This document shows positions 7,382 to 15,420 of a stretch of DNA of 26,860 bases, piece by piece; position 1 is the first letter of the stretch; each line of letters begins with the position of its first letter. The DNA comes from CAYPTB01 sp964413535 (GTDB lineage: Bacteria; Planctomycetota; UBA1135; GCA-002686595). The stretch spans positions 1 to 26,860 of the forward strand of contig CAYPTB010000001.1 in NCBI GenBank assembly GCA_964413535.1, in the 5' to 3' direction. The notes under the pieces were generated by a model. The model saw only the letters and a list, made by a program, of their open reading frames with translations, had not been told where the DNA came from and searched no databases. A program made the translations under genes and the position numbers.

Positions 7382-8299
7382 TCACAGGACCCGCTTCCCG
7401 AGGGCGGAGAGCGCGAGATCGCGAGCGAACTCCGCGGTCCGGTTGCGAACGTCCTGGATCGGGTTGATCTCCGTGAGCTCGAGCGCGAGCAGACGTCCCG
7501 ACTCGGCGGCGTGCTCCATGACGAGGTGCGCTTCCCGCGAGGTCAGCCCGGCCGACACGGGCGTTCCCACGCCGGGCGCGACGGAGGGATCGCACGCGTC
7601 GAGATCGAACGAGAGGTGGAACCCGGCTGTGCCCGTGGTCGCGATCTCGATCGCGCGGCGCATGACCTCGTGCGCGCCGAGGATGTCGATCTCGCGCATG
7701 GTGAACACCGTGATGCCCGCCTCCCGGATCATCTGCTTCTCGCCCTCGTCGACCGAGTGGATCCCGACCAACACCGCTCTGTCCGCCCGCACCATGGGCA
7801 GGCGGTCGCCGAGGTGGACGAGTTCCTTCGGTCCGAAACCGAGCGCGACCGAGAGCGGCATCCCGTGGATGTTCCCCGACTCGGTCGTCTCCGGCGTGTT
7901 CATGTCCGCGTGCGCGTCGACCCAGACGAGCCCGATGTCCTCGCCGTGGCGGTGGTACCACGAGCTCAGTGCCGCGACGGTGCCGCATGCGATCGAATGA
8001 TCCCCGCCGACCACCACTGGGAAACGCTCGTCGTCGAGCACGCGCTCCACGCGTCTGCGTAGGCGTTCGCAGCAGTGCGCGATCTCCAGCAGGAAACGCG
8101 CTTTCGCGTCGCGCGGTTGCCGCGACTCCGGGCGCGAGACGGGCACGTTGCCGAGGTCGACGAAACGCAGGCCGAGGCGCTTGACCGCGTCCTCCAGACC
8201 CGCGATCCGCAGGGCGCTGGGCCCCATGTCGACGCCGCGCAGCCCGCCGCCCAGATCCATCGGGACGCCCAGGAGGGCGATCTCCTTGTCGGCGATCAT
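7382..8299 (-). CDS. rocF: Arginase (ureohydrolase family)
   Basis: 305 aa, the usual arginase length. It hydrolyses arginine to ornithine and urea with a binuclear manganese centre. All metal ligands are visible: His101 in GGDHS (98-102), Asp128/His130/Asp132 in DAHAD, Asp232 and Asp234 in SFDLDACDP. NIHGMPLS (143-150) and APGVGTPV (241-248) favour arginase over agmatinase, and Glu277 (ELTEINP) is the conserved substrate-side glutamate. The ATG start has a strong AGGAG about 7 nt upstream and overlaps the stop of the upstream SAM hydrolase gene (ATGA), so the pair is translationally coupled. Substrate choice between arginine and another guanidino compound is inferred from motifs only. Confidence 0.92.
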   Translation of the reverse strand: MIADKEIALLGVPMDLGGGLRGVDMGPSALRIAGLEDAVKRLGLRFVDLGNVPVSRPESRQPRDAKARFLLEIAHCCERLRRRVERVLDDERFPVVVGGDHSIACGTVAALSSWYHRHGEDIGLVWVDAHADMNTPETTESGNIHGMPLSVALGFGPKELVHLGDRLPMVRADRAVLVGIHSVDEGEKQMIREAGITVFTMREIDILGAHEVMRRAIEIATTGTAGFHLSFDLDACDPSVAPGVGTPVSAGLTSREAHLVMEHAAESGRLLALELTEINPIQDVRNRTAEFARDLALSALGKRVL

Positions 8300-9084
8300 C
8301 GCCTTCTCCTCAGCTCGATCGGCTCTCCCGCTGAGCACCCGAGGACTTCGGCCGCGCTCCCGCCGGAGCGCGCGACCTCGACCACGTCGAACGAATCCAC
8401 GAGCGCGCACAGCTCTCCGGGAGGCGCGTCGGCGTAGGTCGAGCACAGCGGCACCGCGCGCCCTCGGATGACGACTTCCCACGCTCGTTCGACTTCCAGG
8501 TCGTCGCCCGAGACGTTCGTGACCAGGTTCCCGAAGCGGTCCGCGAACAGCACCTCTCCGCTCCAGCCGTCCGTGGAGCGCCGGGGAGCCGGCAGGACCA
8601 AGCGCGCGCCGAGCTCGGCCGGCGATCCAGCGGAAGCCGGATCGACCCCGCCCGCCATCGCCGCCGCCGCGGGCGCGAACACGTCGCGGCCATGGAACGT
8701 GCGACCGTGGTTCGGCAGTGCGAAGCGCTCGACGTCCAGCGCGCGCACGACGGCGTCCTCGGTGAGCACGGGACCGAGCAGGCCGTTGTCGGGCGCGATG
8801 AACGCGTGCCCGCGGTCCAACGCGACCAGGATCGCCCGGCCGGACCCGACCCCCGGGTCGACCACCGCTACGTGCACGCTCCCCTCGGGGAACCAGCGCC
8901 AGGCGTGAGCCAGGTGGAAGGCCGCCGTGCGCGTGTCCTGCGGCGGAACGGCGTGCGTGAGGTCGATCGCGGCGCGCAGCGAATCGCAACGCGACAGGAG
9001 CACGCCCTTCATGATGCCCACGTAGGGATCGAGCGTCCCGAAGTCGGTCAGCAAGGTGACGATTCCGCTGGGAGTCCAGACCAT
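8296..9084 (-). CDS. S-adenosyl-L-methionine hydrolase (SAM hydroxide adenosyltransferase, DUF62)
   Basis: 262 aa with ATG start. Family signatures: TDFG (13-16) followed by DPYVGIMKGV, DPGVGSGR (76-83), APDNGLL (97-103), TFHGRDVFAP (129-138) and ADRFGNLVTN (181-190). Asp76, Arg83 and His131 correspond to the Asp-Arg-His set of the archaeal SAM hydrolases, which split SAM into adenosine and methionine using water; the related fluorinases and chlorinases use halide and lack this set. A role in removing excess or damaged SAM is plausible but unproven for most members. Its stop overlaps the arginase start. metK lies about 14 kb away in the same window. Confidence 0.92.
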   Translation of the reverse strand: MVWTPSGIVTLLTDFGTLDPYVGIMKGVLLSRCDSLRAAIDLTHAVPPQDTRTAAFHLAHAWRWFPEGSVHVAVVDPGVGSGRAILVALDRGHAFIAPDNGLLGPVLTEDAVVRALDVERFALPNHGRTFHGRDVFAPAAAAMAGGVDPASAGSPAELGARLVLPAPRRSTDGWSGEVLFADRFGNLVTNVSGDDLEVERAWEVVIRGRAVPLCSTYADAPPGELCALVDSFDVVEVARSGGSAAEVLGCSAGEPIELRRRR

Positions 9085-9129
9085 GGGCTGGTGCGCCGCG
9101 TTGGGCGCGCCCGGATGCGGCGCGGCAGT

Positions 9130-11001
9130 CTACTGGGTCCGCGCGCTCATTGCGCCGAGCAAGGCGCCGCCGAGGGCTGGGTCGCTGCTGGTCCTGCGCC
9201 GCGCGAGTTCCTCCAGCGCTTCCACGCCGCCCCACTCGCCGAGGGCGAAGCCCACGGTGCGCAAGTCCGTCTGCGTCACGCGCGGGGGAGGCGAGTCGAG
9301 CTCGAGGTGCAGCGCTCCGATCCCGCGCGCGCGGAAGATGAGCCCGGCGGCGAGCACGCTCTGGTCGAACGTGGAGGTCCACAGAGCGCGTTCCAGGATG
9401 CTCATCCCGAGCGGGTGATTGTTCGTCGCGAGCACGCAGCCGAGCTCGATGTCGAGGTCGCGCTTGCCCGAGGGGAACAGCCTGGCGACGAGCGCGACGT
9501 CCTCGTGGCTCGGGTTGTTCGAGAGGGCGCGCACGAACAGGGGGGCGAGGTCCGGTTCGAGGCCGGTCTCGAGCGCCTCGTGGAGCTCTCGGCGCGGAAG
9601 GACGCGGCCGGTCGAGGCCAAGGCTGCGGCGACCTCGAGACGCAGCCTGCCGCTGAGCTTGACTTGCGCGGCTTCGAGCAGCGGGATCACCCGGGCGTCC
9701 GTCTGCACGGCCAAGAGCTCCCCCACCAACGCCGCCCGGCGATCGTCGTCGCCGCTCGTCACGATGGAACGAATGATCTCGTCGGAGGCCCGGTAGCCCA
9801 TGCGCATCTGCGCGATGAGCGCGGCCATGCGGAGCGCTTCGCTCGACTCCGAGCGGAGCTTCTTGAGCTCCTCCACCCAGCGTGAATCGCGCGACCGACC
9901 GAGCGCTCGAACGAGCGCGATGCGCTGCTCCAGGGCGCCGGAGAAGAGCACGTCCACAACGACCGAGGGCGCCGTCTCGTCGCCCATCGCGAGCATCAGT
10001 GCCGCGGCGCGGACACGAAGCTCCTTGATTCCCAGGGCGGCGCGAGCGATCTCGAAGCCCTCGCGCGGAGCCCCCCTCGCCTCGAGCGCGTCGAGGGCCA
10101 TCTCCCATTCCCGAAGGTCGGCCGGGATCCACTCTCCCGCGGCGACGCGGCGGCCGATGTGGAGCGGGAGGGCGTGGACCGACGCGCGCACGACCTCGGG
10201 TCCACCGCCGGCCTCGAGCATCGCGAGGACGTGGTCCTTGACCCCGGGCAGCGAGGAGCGAACCACGGAGCGCAGGACGACGGCCTCCAGGAAAGTCGGA
10301 TCGCTCTGGAGCTCCTCGATGCGAACCTGCGACCAGCTCTTGCCGCCCACGAGCCCGTAGCGGATGGCGGCCTCCCATCTGAGCTCGAACAGGAGCTTGA
10401 CCGAGTCCGGAGCCCCCGGGCCGCCCGTCGGCCGACCGAGGAAGGCGAGCAGCCGCTTGGCCACCTGCGCCGTGGACTTCGACGTGTCGGCGGCGAGCGC
10501 TTCGACCTCCGCGCGCACGGCGGGGGACTCGAGACGCAGCATCGCCAGGAGAGCCGTCTCCGCCACGAGCGAGTCCTCCGCGGTCGAGAGAGGTCGCAGC
10601 GTCGAGAGCGAGGAGGATCCGAGCTCCCCGAGCGCGAGCACCGCCGCGCGGCGCTCGAGCGGACTGCCGCCGAGCGCCCAAGCCTCGAGCCGTTCCCGCC
10701 CGCCGGGCAGACGCGTCGCGCCGAGAGCCATCAACGCGGCAGCGCGCCGGACGGGATCGGTGACGTGGCCCTCGAGGTCGGCCGCCGCCGCGCGCGCGGC
10801 GGAGGGCGGGAAGGTGATCACGCTCTCGCGCTGGTCGACGCGCTTCCAGTTCAGCGGACGCAGCATGCGCTCGGCAAAGGGCGCGACCTCCAGCGCGGAA
10901 TTCGAGCTCTCCCCCTCCGCCGCTGCGACCGGTTGATCGGGCTCCAGCTCCTGGGGAGCGAAAGCCAAGCAGGCGAGGGCGACCAGGGTCGAGCCGAGCA
11001 T
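9130..11001 (-). CDS. Exported HEAT-repeat protein
   Basis: 623 aa from the ATG at 11001, which begins a signal peptide (LGSTLVALACLAFA, then PQE); an in-frame TTG at 11040 would only prefix it with charged residues. A GGAG lies just upstream. After an acidic/low-complexity linker (to about 45), the rest is a chain of helical pairs of about 30 residues with HEAT/armadillo-like patterns such as VRRAAALMALGA, ERRAAVLALGELG, LRVRAAALMLAMG and LRLEVAAALASTG. These form solenoid scaffolds for protein contacts; no catalytic motif is seen. It is probably periplasmic or bound to the envelope, with specific function unknown. It is separate from, but similar in style to, the HEAT lipoprotein at 19877-21415. 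Confidence 0.8.
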   Translation of the reverse strand: MLGSTLVALACLAFAPQELEPDQPVAAAEGESSNSALEVAPFAERMLRPLNWKRVDQRESVITFPPSAARAAAADLEGHVTDPVRRAAALMALGATRLPGGRERLEAWALGGSPLERRAAVLALGELGSSSLSTLRPLSTAEDSLVAETALLAMLRLESPAVRAEVEALAADTSKSTAQVAKRLLAFLGRPTGGPGAPDSVKLLFELRWEAAIRYGLVGGKSWSQVRIEELQSDPTFLEAVVLRSVVRSSLPGVKDHVLAMLEAGGGPEVVRASVHALPLHIGRRVAAGEWIPADLREWEMALDALEARGAPREGFEIARAALGIKELRVRAAALMLAMGDETAPSVVVDVLFSGALEQRIALVRALGRSRDSRWVEELKKLRSESSEALRMAALIAQMRMGYRASDEIIRSIVTSGDDDRRAALVGELLAVQTDARVIPLLEAAQVKLSGRLRLEVAAALASTGRVLPRRELHEALETGLEPDLAPLFVRALSNNPSHEDVALVARLFPSGKRDLDIELGCVLATNNHPLGMSILERALWTSTFDQSVLAAGLIFRARGIGALHLELDSPPPRVTQTDLRTVGFALGEWGGVEALEELARRRTSSDPALGGALLGAMSARTQ

Positions 11002-11081
11002 GGACTCCAACCTATCGTCACGCCGCGCCGGGCGCTTCAAGTCCCCCGCGGCCCAACCGTTCGAACCGCCGCCGCGCCGGG

Positions 11082-11498
11082 TCAGCGCGTCGCGCGCGGT
11101 CGCGCCAACCTCACGACGACCTCGAGACGCCCGGGCCCGAGCGGCAGCAGGCGGTTCTTGCCCTCGAGCCCGCTCGGATGGAGCGCGACGAGCTCGCCCG
11201 ACAGTCCGGGGGCCATGCCGCGCAGCTCGAAGCGACCTCCTGCATCCGACACCGCGCTCGTCCCGTCCGGCAGCGTCACCGTCACCTTGGCGAGAGGCTT
11301 GCCCGTGGCGGCGTCGACGGTGGTCCCCACCAGGACCGGCGGTCCCTCGCGCAGGGCGAACGCCGGGGTGGGAGCCGAGACCTTGGGGGGCTCGCGCTCG
11401 CGGTCGCTCGACTCGCAGCCCTGGGTCGCGAGCAAGAGACCCGCCAGGACGATCGCCCGCGCGTGCCCCTTGCGCTCCCCTCGGCGTCGGGCGGTCAT
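11082..11498 (-). CDS. Small putative lipoprotein with carboxypeptidase-regulatory-like domain
   Basis: 138 aa from an ATG that overlaps the stop of the phosphomannomutase gene (ATGA), so it is the coupled second gene of that pair. The N-terminus is basic (TARRRGERKGHAR), then hydrophobic (AIVLAGLLLATQG) and ends at a Cys followed by ESSD; the lipobox is imperfect, but lipoprotein export is the likeliest reading. Residues about 55-130 (VLVGTTVDAATGKPLAKVTV, DAGGRFELRGMAPG, RLEVVVRLA) match the transthyretin-like beta-sandwich of carboxypeptidase regulatory domains, common on surface proteins of Planctomycetes. There is no catalytic motif. Function unknown. Confidence 0.75.
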   Translation of the reverse strand: MTARRRGERKGHARAIVLAGLLLATQGCESSDREREPPKVSAPTPAFALREGPPVLVGTTVDAATGKPLAKVTVTLPDGTSAVSDAGGRFELRGMAPGLSGELVALHPSGLEGKNRLLPLGPGRLEVVVRLARPRATR

Positions 11499-12853
11499 TC
11501 GGGCTCTCCGAGCAGGGCGACCAGCTCGAGCTTGCGCGCGTCGCGGAGCTTCGCCGTGCGCGCCTCCAGGTTGAGCCGCAGCAGCGGTTCCGTGTTCGAC
11601 GGCCGCACGTTGAACCACCACCATTCGGGATCGGAGAGATCGCCGTAGGCGACCGTGATTCCGTCCAGCTCGTCCTGCTCGCCGTCGGAGTACTCGTCCT
11701 TGAGCATGGCGATGGTGGCGTCCTTGTCCTCCACGTGGAAGTTGATCTCTCCCGTCGAATGGTAGCGGCGCAGACCGGCGACGTGCTCGCTGAAGGTCCT
11801 CCCCTGGTTCTCCGGCGCGGTCAGGTGCGACAGCACGCTCGCCATCGCGATCACGCCCGAGTCGCACGTGAAGTTGTCGGCGAAGTAGAAGTGGCCCGAG
11901 AGCTCGCCGCCGAAGGCCGCGCCGTTCGCGCGCATGGTGGCCTTGATGAACGAGTGTCCCACGCGATCGCGCACGGGCACGCCGCCGTTCTCCGCTACGA
12001 CCTCGCGCACGACCCACGACGAGCGCAGGTCGTAGACGATCGGCGCACCGGGCCTCTCCCGCACGAAGCGCGGCGCGAGCAACGCGGTGACCAGGTCCGC
12101 ACCCACGGTCGCACCGGTCTCGTCCACGAAGCAACAGCGGTCCGCGTCGCCGTCGAAGGCGACGCCCAGGGCCGTGCGCTTCGCGCGCACCAGCTCGCGC
12201 AGTCCGTCGAGGTTCTCCTCCTTGAGCGGGTTGGCCTCGTGCACCGGGAAGGTTCCGTCGGGCTCCATCAGCATCGTGTGCGCCCGGACGTCGGGCAGCC
12301 GCGCGAGGATGCCCGGCAGGGTGTGTCCGGCCATGCCGTTCGCCGCATCGATCGAGAGGTCGATCGGGCGCGCGATGTGGGCGAAGCGCGCGACGTGGTC
12401 GCAGTAGCGTTCGAGGAGGTCGACCGCCACCTCCCCGCCGCGCTCCCGGACCGGCGCGGGATAGGGCTCCTTGGTCATGCGCTCGATGTCGGCGATGCCC
12501 GTCGCACCCGAGATGGGCACGGCACCCGCGCGACACAGCTTCATGCCGTTGTACTGGCCCGGGTTGTGGCTCGCCGTGACGCACAACCCGCCGTCGCACT
12601 CGAGGGAGCCGATCGCGAAGTAGGTCATCGGCGTCGAAGCGAGGCCGAGCCGGATGACCGTGCAGCCGGCGTCGCGCATCCCCGCCGCGACCGCGTCCGC
12701 GATCTCCGGCGAGTGCGTGCGCATGTCCTGCCCGACGACCAGGCGTTTCGCTCCGAGGAAGCGCGCGAAGGCGTTGCCGATCTTCTTCGCGAGCGCCGCG
12801 TCGAGCTCCGTCGGGACGACGCCGCGGATGTCGTAGGCCTTGAAGATGCCCAT
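11495..12853 (-). CDS. manB: Phosphomannomutase/phosphoglucomutase
   Basis: 452 aa, ATG start. An alpha-D-phosphohexomutase that interconverts 6-phospho and 1-phospho forms of mannose and/or glucose, feeding GDP-mannose and UDP-glucose type sugar donors. Four family landmarks are complete: phosphoserine loop TASHNP (93-98, Ser95), magnesium loop DGDADR (234-239), sugar-specificity loop GGELSGH (315-321) and phosphate-binding RPSNTEP (417-423). The GEMSGH/GELSGH loop and overall length fit the bifunctional ManB/AlgC group better than phosphoglucosamine mutase. It fits the polysaccharide genes at 3709-7179. Its stop overlaps the start of a small lipoprotein gene. Which sugar predominates cannot be read from sequence. 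Confidence 0.93.
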   Translation of the reverse strand: MGIFKAYDIRGVVPTELDAALAKKIGNAFARFLGAKRLVVGQDMRTHSPEIADAVAAGMRDAGCTVIRLGLASTPMTYFAIGSLECDGGLCVTASHNPGQYNGMKLCRAGAVPISGATGIADIERMTKEPYPAPVRERGGEVAVDLLERYCDHVARFAHIARPIDLSIDAANGMAGHTLPGILARLPDVRAHTMLMEPDGTFPVHEANPLKEENLDGLRELVRAKRTALGVAFDGDADRCCFVDETGATVGADLVTALLAPRFVRERPGAPIVYDLRSSWVVREVVAENGGVPVRDRVGHSFIKATMRANGAAFGGELSGHFYFADNFTCDSGVIAMASVLSHLTAPENQGRTFSEHVAGLRRYHSTGEINFHVEDKDATIAMLKDEYSDGEQDELDGITVAYGDLSDPEWWWFNVRPSNTEPLLRLNLEARTAKLRDARKLELVALLGEPE

Positions 12854-12892
12854 GGGGTCAGGAAGGGCTCCGTGAGGGGTCGGTCGTGGAGA

Positions 12893-14041
12893 TCAAGCGA
12901 GCAGGATAGCGTCCAAGGCGCGCGCGAGCCCCTCGACGTCGGCCGGTCCGACGTCGCGATGGGTGACGAAGCGCACGGCATCGCGCTCGAACGCGAGCAC
13001 CCCGATCCCGTGCGCCCCGAGCGCACGCGCGAGTCCGGGTCCATCGAGCGCGTGCGCGAGTCCGGGTCCATCGGCCGCATGCGCGAGTCCGGGTCCATCG
13101 GCCGCTCGCGTGACGCCCGGTCCAGCGCTCGCTCGCGCGAGCGGCCCGTCGCGGGCGGGACCCGCGATGCGCACCGACACGATGTTCGTCTCGACGTCCG
13201 CCGGGTCGCTGATCAGGCCCGGACGGCCGTGCGCCGTCTCGGCGATCGCGCGCGCGAGCGCGTGGTCCTCCGCCAGCCGCTCCACGCCCGTCTCCAGCGC
13301 GACGAGCCCTGCTGCGGCGATCACGCCCGCCTGCCGCATCCAGCCGCCGAGCCGCTTGCGGACGACGCGCGCCTCGCGCACGAATTCGGCGGAGCCCGCG
13401 ATGATCGAGCCCACGGGCGCGCCGAGCCCCTTCGAGAGACACACGGAGACCGAGTCGGCGCAGCGTGCCCAGACCTCGGCGGGCGTTCCGCTCGCGACGA
13501 CCGCGTGCGGGAGCCGTGCGCCGTCCAGGTGCACCGCGACGCCCCGTTCGGAAGCCGCGGCGTACACGGCGCGCAGGTTCTCGAGCGGCACGACGCGGCC
13601 GCCGGCGGCCATGTGCGTCTGTTCGACGCACACGAGCGCGGTGCGCGGACGGTGCACGTAGTCGGGGCGAATGTGCGCGCGCACCGCCTCGGGATCGAGC
13701 GCTCCGCGCTCGCCCGCGAGCGTCACGGTCTGCAGTCCGTGCAGGGCGGCGAGCGCGCCCGCCTCGTAGAGCAGGACGTGCGCCGAGCGCTCGACGATGG
13801 CCTCCTCGCCGCGCCGCGCGAAGACGCCGGCCGCGACCTGGTTCGCCATCGTCCCCGACGGCACGAACAGCGCGCCGTCCTTCCCGAGCCATGCGGCCGA
13901 GCGCTCTTCGAGCTTCCGCACGGTCGGGTCGCCGTCGAGCACGTCGTCCCCGACTTCCGCCTCCGCCATGGCGCGGCGCATGGCGGGAGTCGGCTTCGTG
14001 ACCGTGTCGCTGCGGAAGTCGGACGCGAAGGGCGCGCTCAC
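12893..14041 (-). CDS. ltaE: L-threonine aldolase (low-specificity type, PLP enzyme) with internal repeat insert
   Basis: 382 aa from a GTG overlapping the aminotransferase stop (GTGA). It cleaves threonine or allo-threonine to glycine and acetaldehyde using PLP. The fold-type I motifs are present: FRSDTVTKPTPAMRRAMAEA (9-28), PSGTMANQ (61-68), VHLDGARLPHA (170-180) with the cofactor-binding Asp, and SKGLGAPVGS (203-212) with PLP-lysine Lys204. Relatives are about 340 residues; the excess is at about 297-341, where a 9-residue unit (GPGLAHAAD type) is repeated three to four times just before the C-terminal segment GIGVLAFERDAVRFVTH. The catalytic core appears intact, so the insert is probably a tolerated surface loop. 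Confidence 0.92.
   Translation of the reverse strand: MSAPFASDFRSDTVTKPTPAMRRAMAEAEVGDDVLDGDPTVRKLEERSAAWLGKDGALFVPSGTMANQVAAGVFARRGEEAIVERSAHVLLYEAGALAALHGLQTVTLAGERGALDPEAVRAHIRPDYVHRPRTALVCVEQTHMAAGGRVVPLENLRAVYAAASERGVAVHLDGARLPHAVVASGTPAEVWARCADSVSVCLSKGLGAPVGSIIAGSAEFVREARVVRKRLGGWMRQAGVIAAAGLVALETGVERLAEDHALARAIAETAHGRPGLISDPADVETNIVSVRIAGPARDGPLARASAGPGVTRAADGPGLAHAADGPGLAHALDGPGLARALGAHGIGVLAFERDAVRFVTHRDVGPADVEGLARALDAILLA
13027..13134. repeat. 27-bp in-frame tandem repeat inside the threonine aldolase gene
   Basis: Three nearly identical 27-bp units at 13027-13053, 13054-13080 and 13081-13107 each begin GCGCGAGTCCGGGTCCATCG; a decayed fourth follows to 13134. Twenty-seven bases equal nine codons, so the frame is kept and the protein gains repeats of the form GPGLAHAAD. 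The third unit runs GTCCATCGG then CCGCTCGCG, which are also the two halves of the 1-409 array unit with two or three bases between them. Confidence 0.92.
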
Positions 14042-15222
14042 CGGGCGCTCGCGAGGCGCGCGGCCATGGCTTCCCGCACGCGCCGCAGGCCTTCGGTGAT
14101 CTGCTCCGTGCTCGCCGCGTAGCTGAAGCGCAGGTAGCCCTCGCCGAGCTTGCCGAAGCTCGTGCCCGCGACCGTGGCGACACCCAGCTCCTCGAGCAGG
14201 AAGTGCTCGAGCTCCTTCGCCTTCATCCCGCTGCCGCGCACGTTCGGGAAGGCGTAGAAGGCGCCCTTCGGCATGACGCACGAGAAGCCGGGCACGTCGT
14301 TCAAGCCGCGCACGATCAGCTTGCGCCGCTCGTCGAAGGTGCGGCGCATGTGCTCGGCGTCGTCCTGCGGGCCGCGCAGCGCCTCGATGCCGGCCACCTG
14401 CACCGGCGCGGACGGACACGAGTTGCTGTTGATCTGCAGCCGCTCGGCGTGCTCGACCAAGTGCTTGGGCCACACGCCGTAGCCGAGCCGCCAGCCGGTC
14501 ATCGACCAGGTCTTGCTCCAACCGTCGAGCAGGATCGTGCGATCGCGGATCGACTCGTACTCGAGCAGCGACACGTGCTCCAGCCCGTCGTACAGGAGCC
14601 GCGAATAGATCTCGTCGGCCAGCACCACGACGTGCGGGTGCCGCTCGAGCCCCTTCACGAAGCGGTCCAGCGCGTCGCGCCCGAGCACGCCGCCGGTCGG
14701 ATTCGCCGGCGTGTTGACGATGACGAGCCGCGTGCGCGCGTTGATCTTCGAGAGCACCTCGTCGGGATCGAAGGCGAAGCCGCTCTCCTCGTGGAGCTCG
14801 ATCGGAACGGGCTTCGCGCCGGCGAACGCGATCATGGACTCGTAGATCGGGAAGCCCGGGTTGGGATAGAGGACCTCGGTGCCCTGCTCGGCGAACATGA
14901 GCAACGCGAAGAACATCGTCGGCTTGCCGCCCGGGACGATCATCACGCACTCGGGGTCGACCTCGACCTTGCGGTGCAAGCGGATGTCGTCGGCCACGGC
15001 GCGGCGCAGCTCGGGCAGGCCCTTGGCCGGCGTGTAGAAGTGATAGCCGTCGTCGAGCGCGCGCTTCCCCGCCGCAACGACGTTGTCGGGCGTGCGGAAA
15101 TCCGGCGCGCCGATGCCGAGGTTGATGACGTCCTTGCCCTGGGCCTGCAGCGCCCGCGCGCGCGCCAGAACCTGGAAGGCCGACTCCGTCCCGAGTCGGG
15201 ACATCCGTTGTGATAGCTGCAC
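14038..15222 (-). CDS. Class I/II pyridoxal-phosphate aminotransferase (aspartate aminotransferase-like)
   Basis: 394 aa; the GTG start has a good Shine-Dalgarno (AAAAGGA, about 6 nt upstream), though an ATG six codons later is possible. Fold-type I landmarks: LGIGAPDFRTP (35-45), GYHFYTPAKGLPELR (59-73), NTPANPTGG (170-178), ADEIYSRLLYDG (202-213) with the PLP-binding Asp and Tyr, and DGWSKTWSMTGWRLGY (233-248) with PLP-lysine Lys237. This is the I-gamma aspartate/aromatic aminotransferase pattern; the acceptor and donor cannot be fixed by eye. It is first in a coupled pair with the threonine aldolase and divergent from the iron transporter operon. Confidence 0.9.
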   Translation of the reverse strand: MQLSQRMSRLGTESAFQVLARARALQAQGKDVINLGIGAPDFRTPDNVVAAGKRALDDGYHFYTPAKGLPELRRAVADDIRLHRKVEVDPECVMIVPGGKPTMFFALLMFAEQGTEVLYPNPGFPIYESMIAFAGAKPVPIELHEESGFAFDPDEVLSKINARTRLVIVNTPANPTGGVLGRDALDRFVKGLERHPHVVVLADEIYSRLLYDGLEHVSLLEYESIRDRTILLDGWSKTWSMTGWRLGYGVWPKHLVEHAERLQINSNSCPSAPVQVAGIEALRGPQDDAEHMRRTFDERRKLIVRGLNDVPGFSCVMPKGAFYAFPNVRGSGMKAKELEHFLLEELGVATVAGTSFGKLGEGYLRFSYAASTEQITEGLRRVREAMAARLASAR

Positions 15223-15420
15223 GGCGGTTCCTTTTCTCGCGGAGGTGCGCCTCGCGGGAGCGCGCCGCGCCCGAAGCGCGGGGCCTCGGTCCCGCCGAGC
15301 GCCGCGCGGTAGCGAAGGTCCGGCACAGAGCGTACGGTCGCGCGCCGAATCCGGTCAAGGCACGGGGCTTGCCGACGCGCGCGCTCGCCCCGCCCGACCG
15401 CCGACGAAACGAACCGCTGC
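15223..15420. promoter_or_regulatory. Divergent intergenic region before the iron-type ABC operon
   Basis: These 198 bp separate the leftward aminotransferase pair from the rightward transporter/cytochrome operon and should contain both promoters. I see the aminotransferase Shine-Dalgarno next to its start, but no AT-rich Fur-like palindrome and no clear -10/-35 boxes in this extremely GC-rich stretch. No gene is visible. Confidence 0.4.

Noticed and set aside
8300..10681. N-terminal extension of the arginase frame of almost 800 codons
   Set aside because: The upstream part overlaps the SAM hydrolase and HEAT-protein genes in another frame and reads as Arg/Gly/Ala-rich sequence; the arginase fold, an ATG and a Shine-Dalgarno begin at 8299.
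15223..15420. Fur box before the iron-type transporter operon
   Set aside because: No GATAAT-like AT-rich palindrome is present in this stretch.
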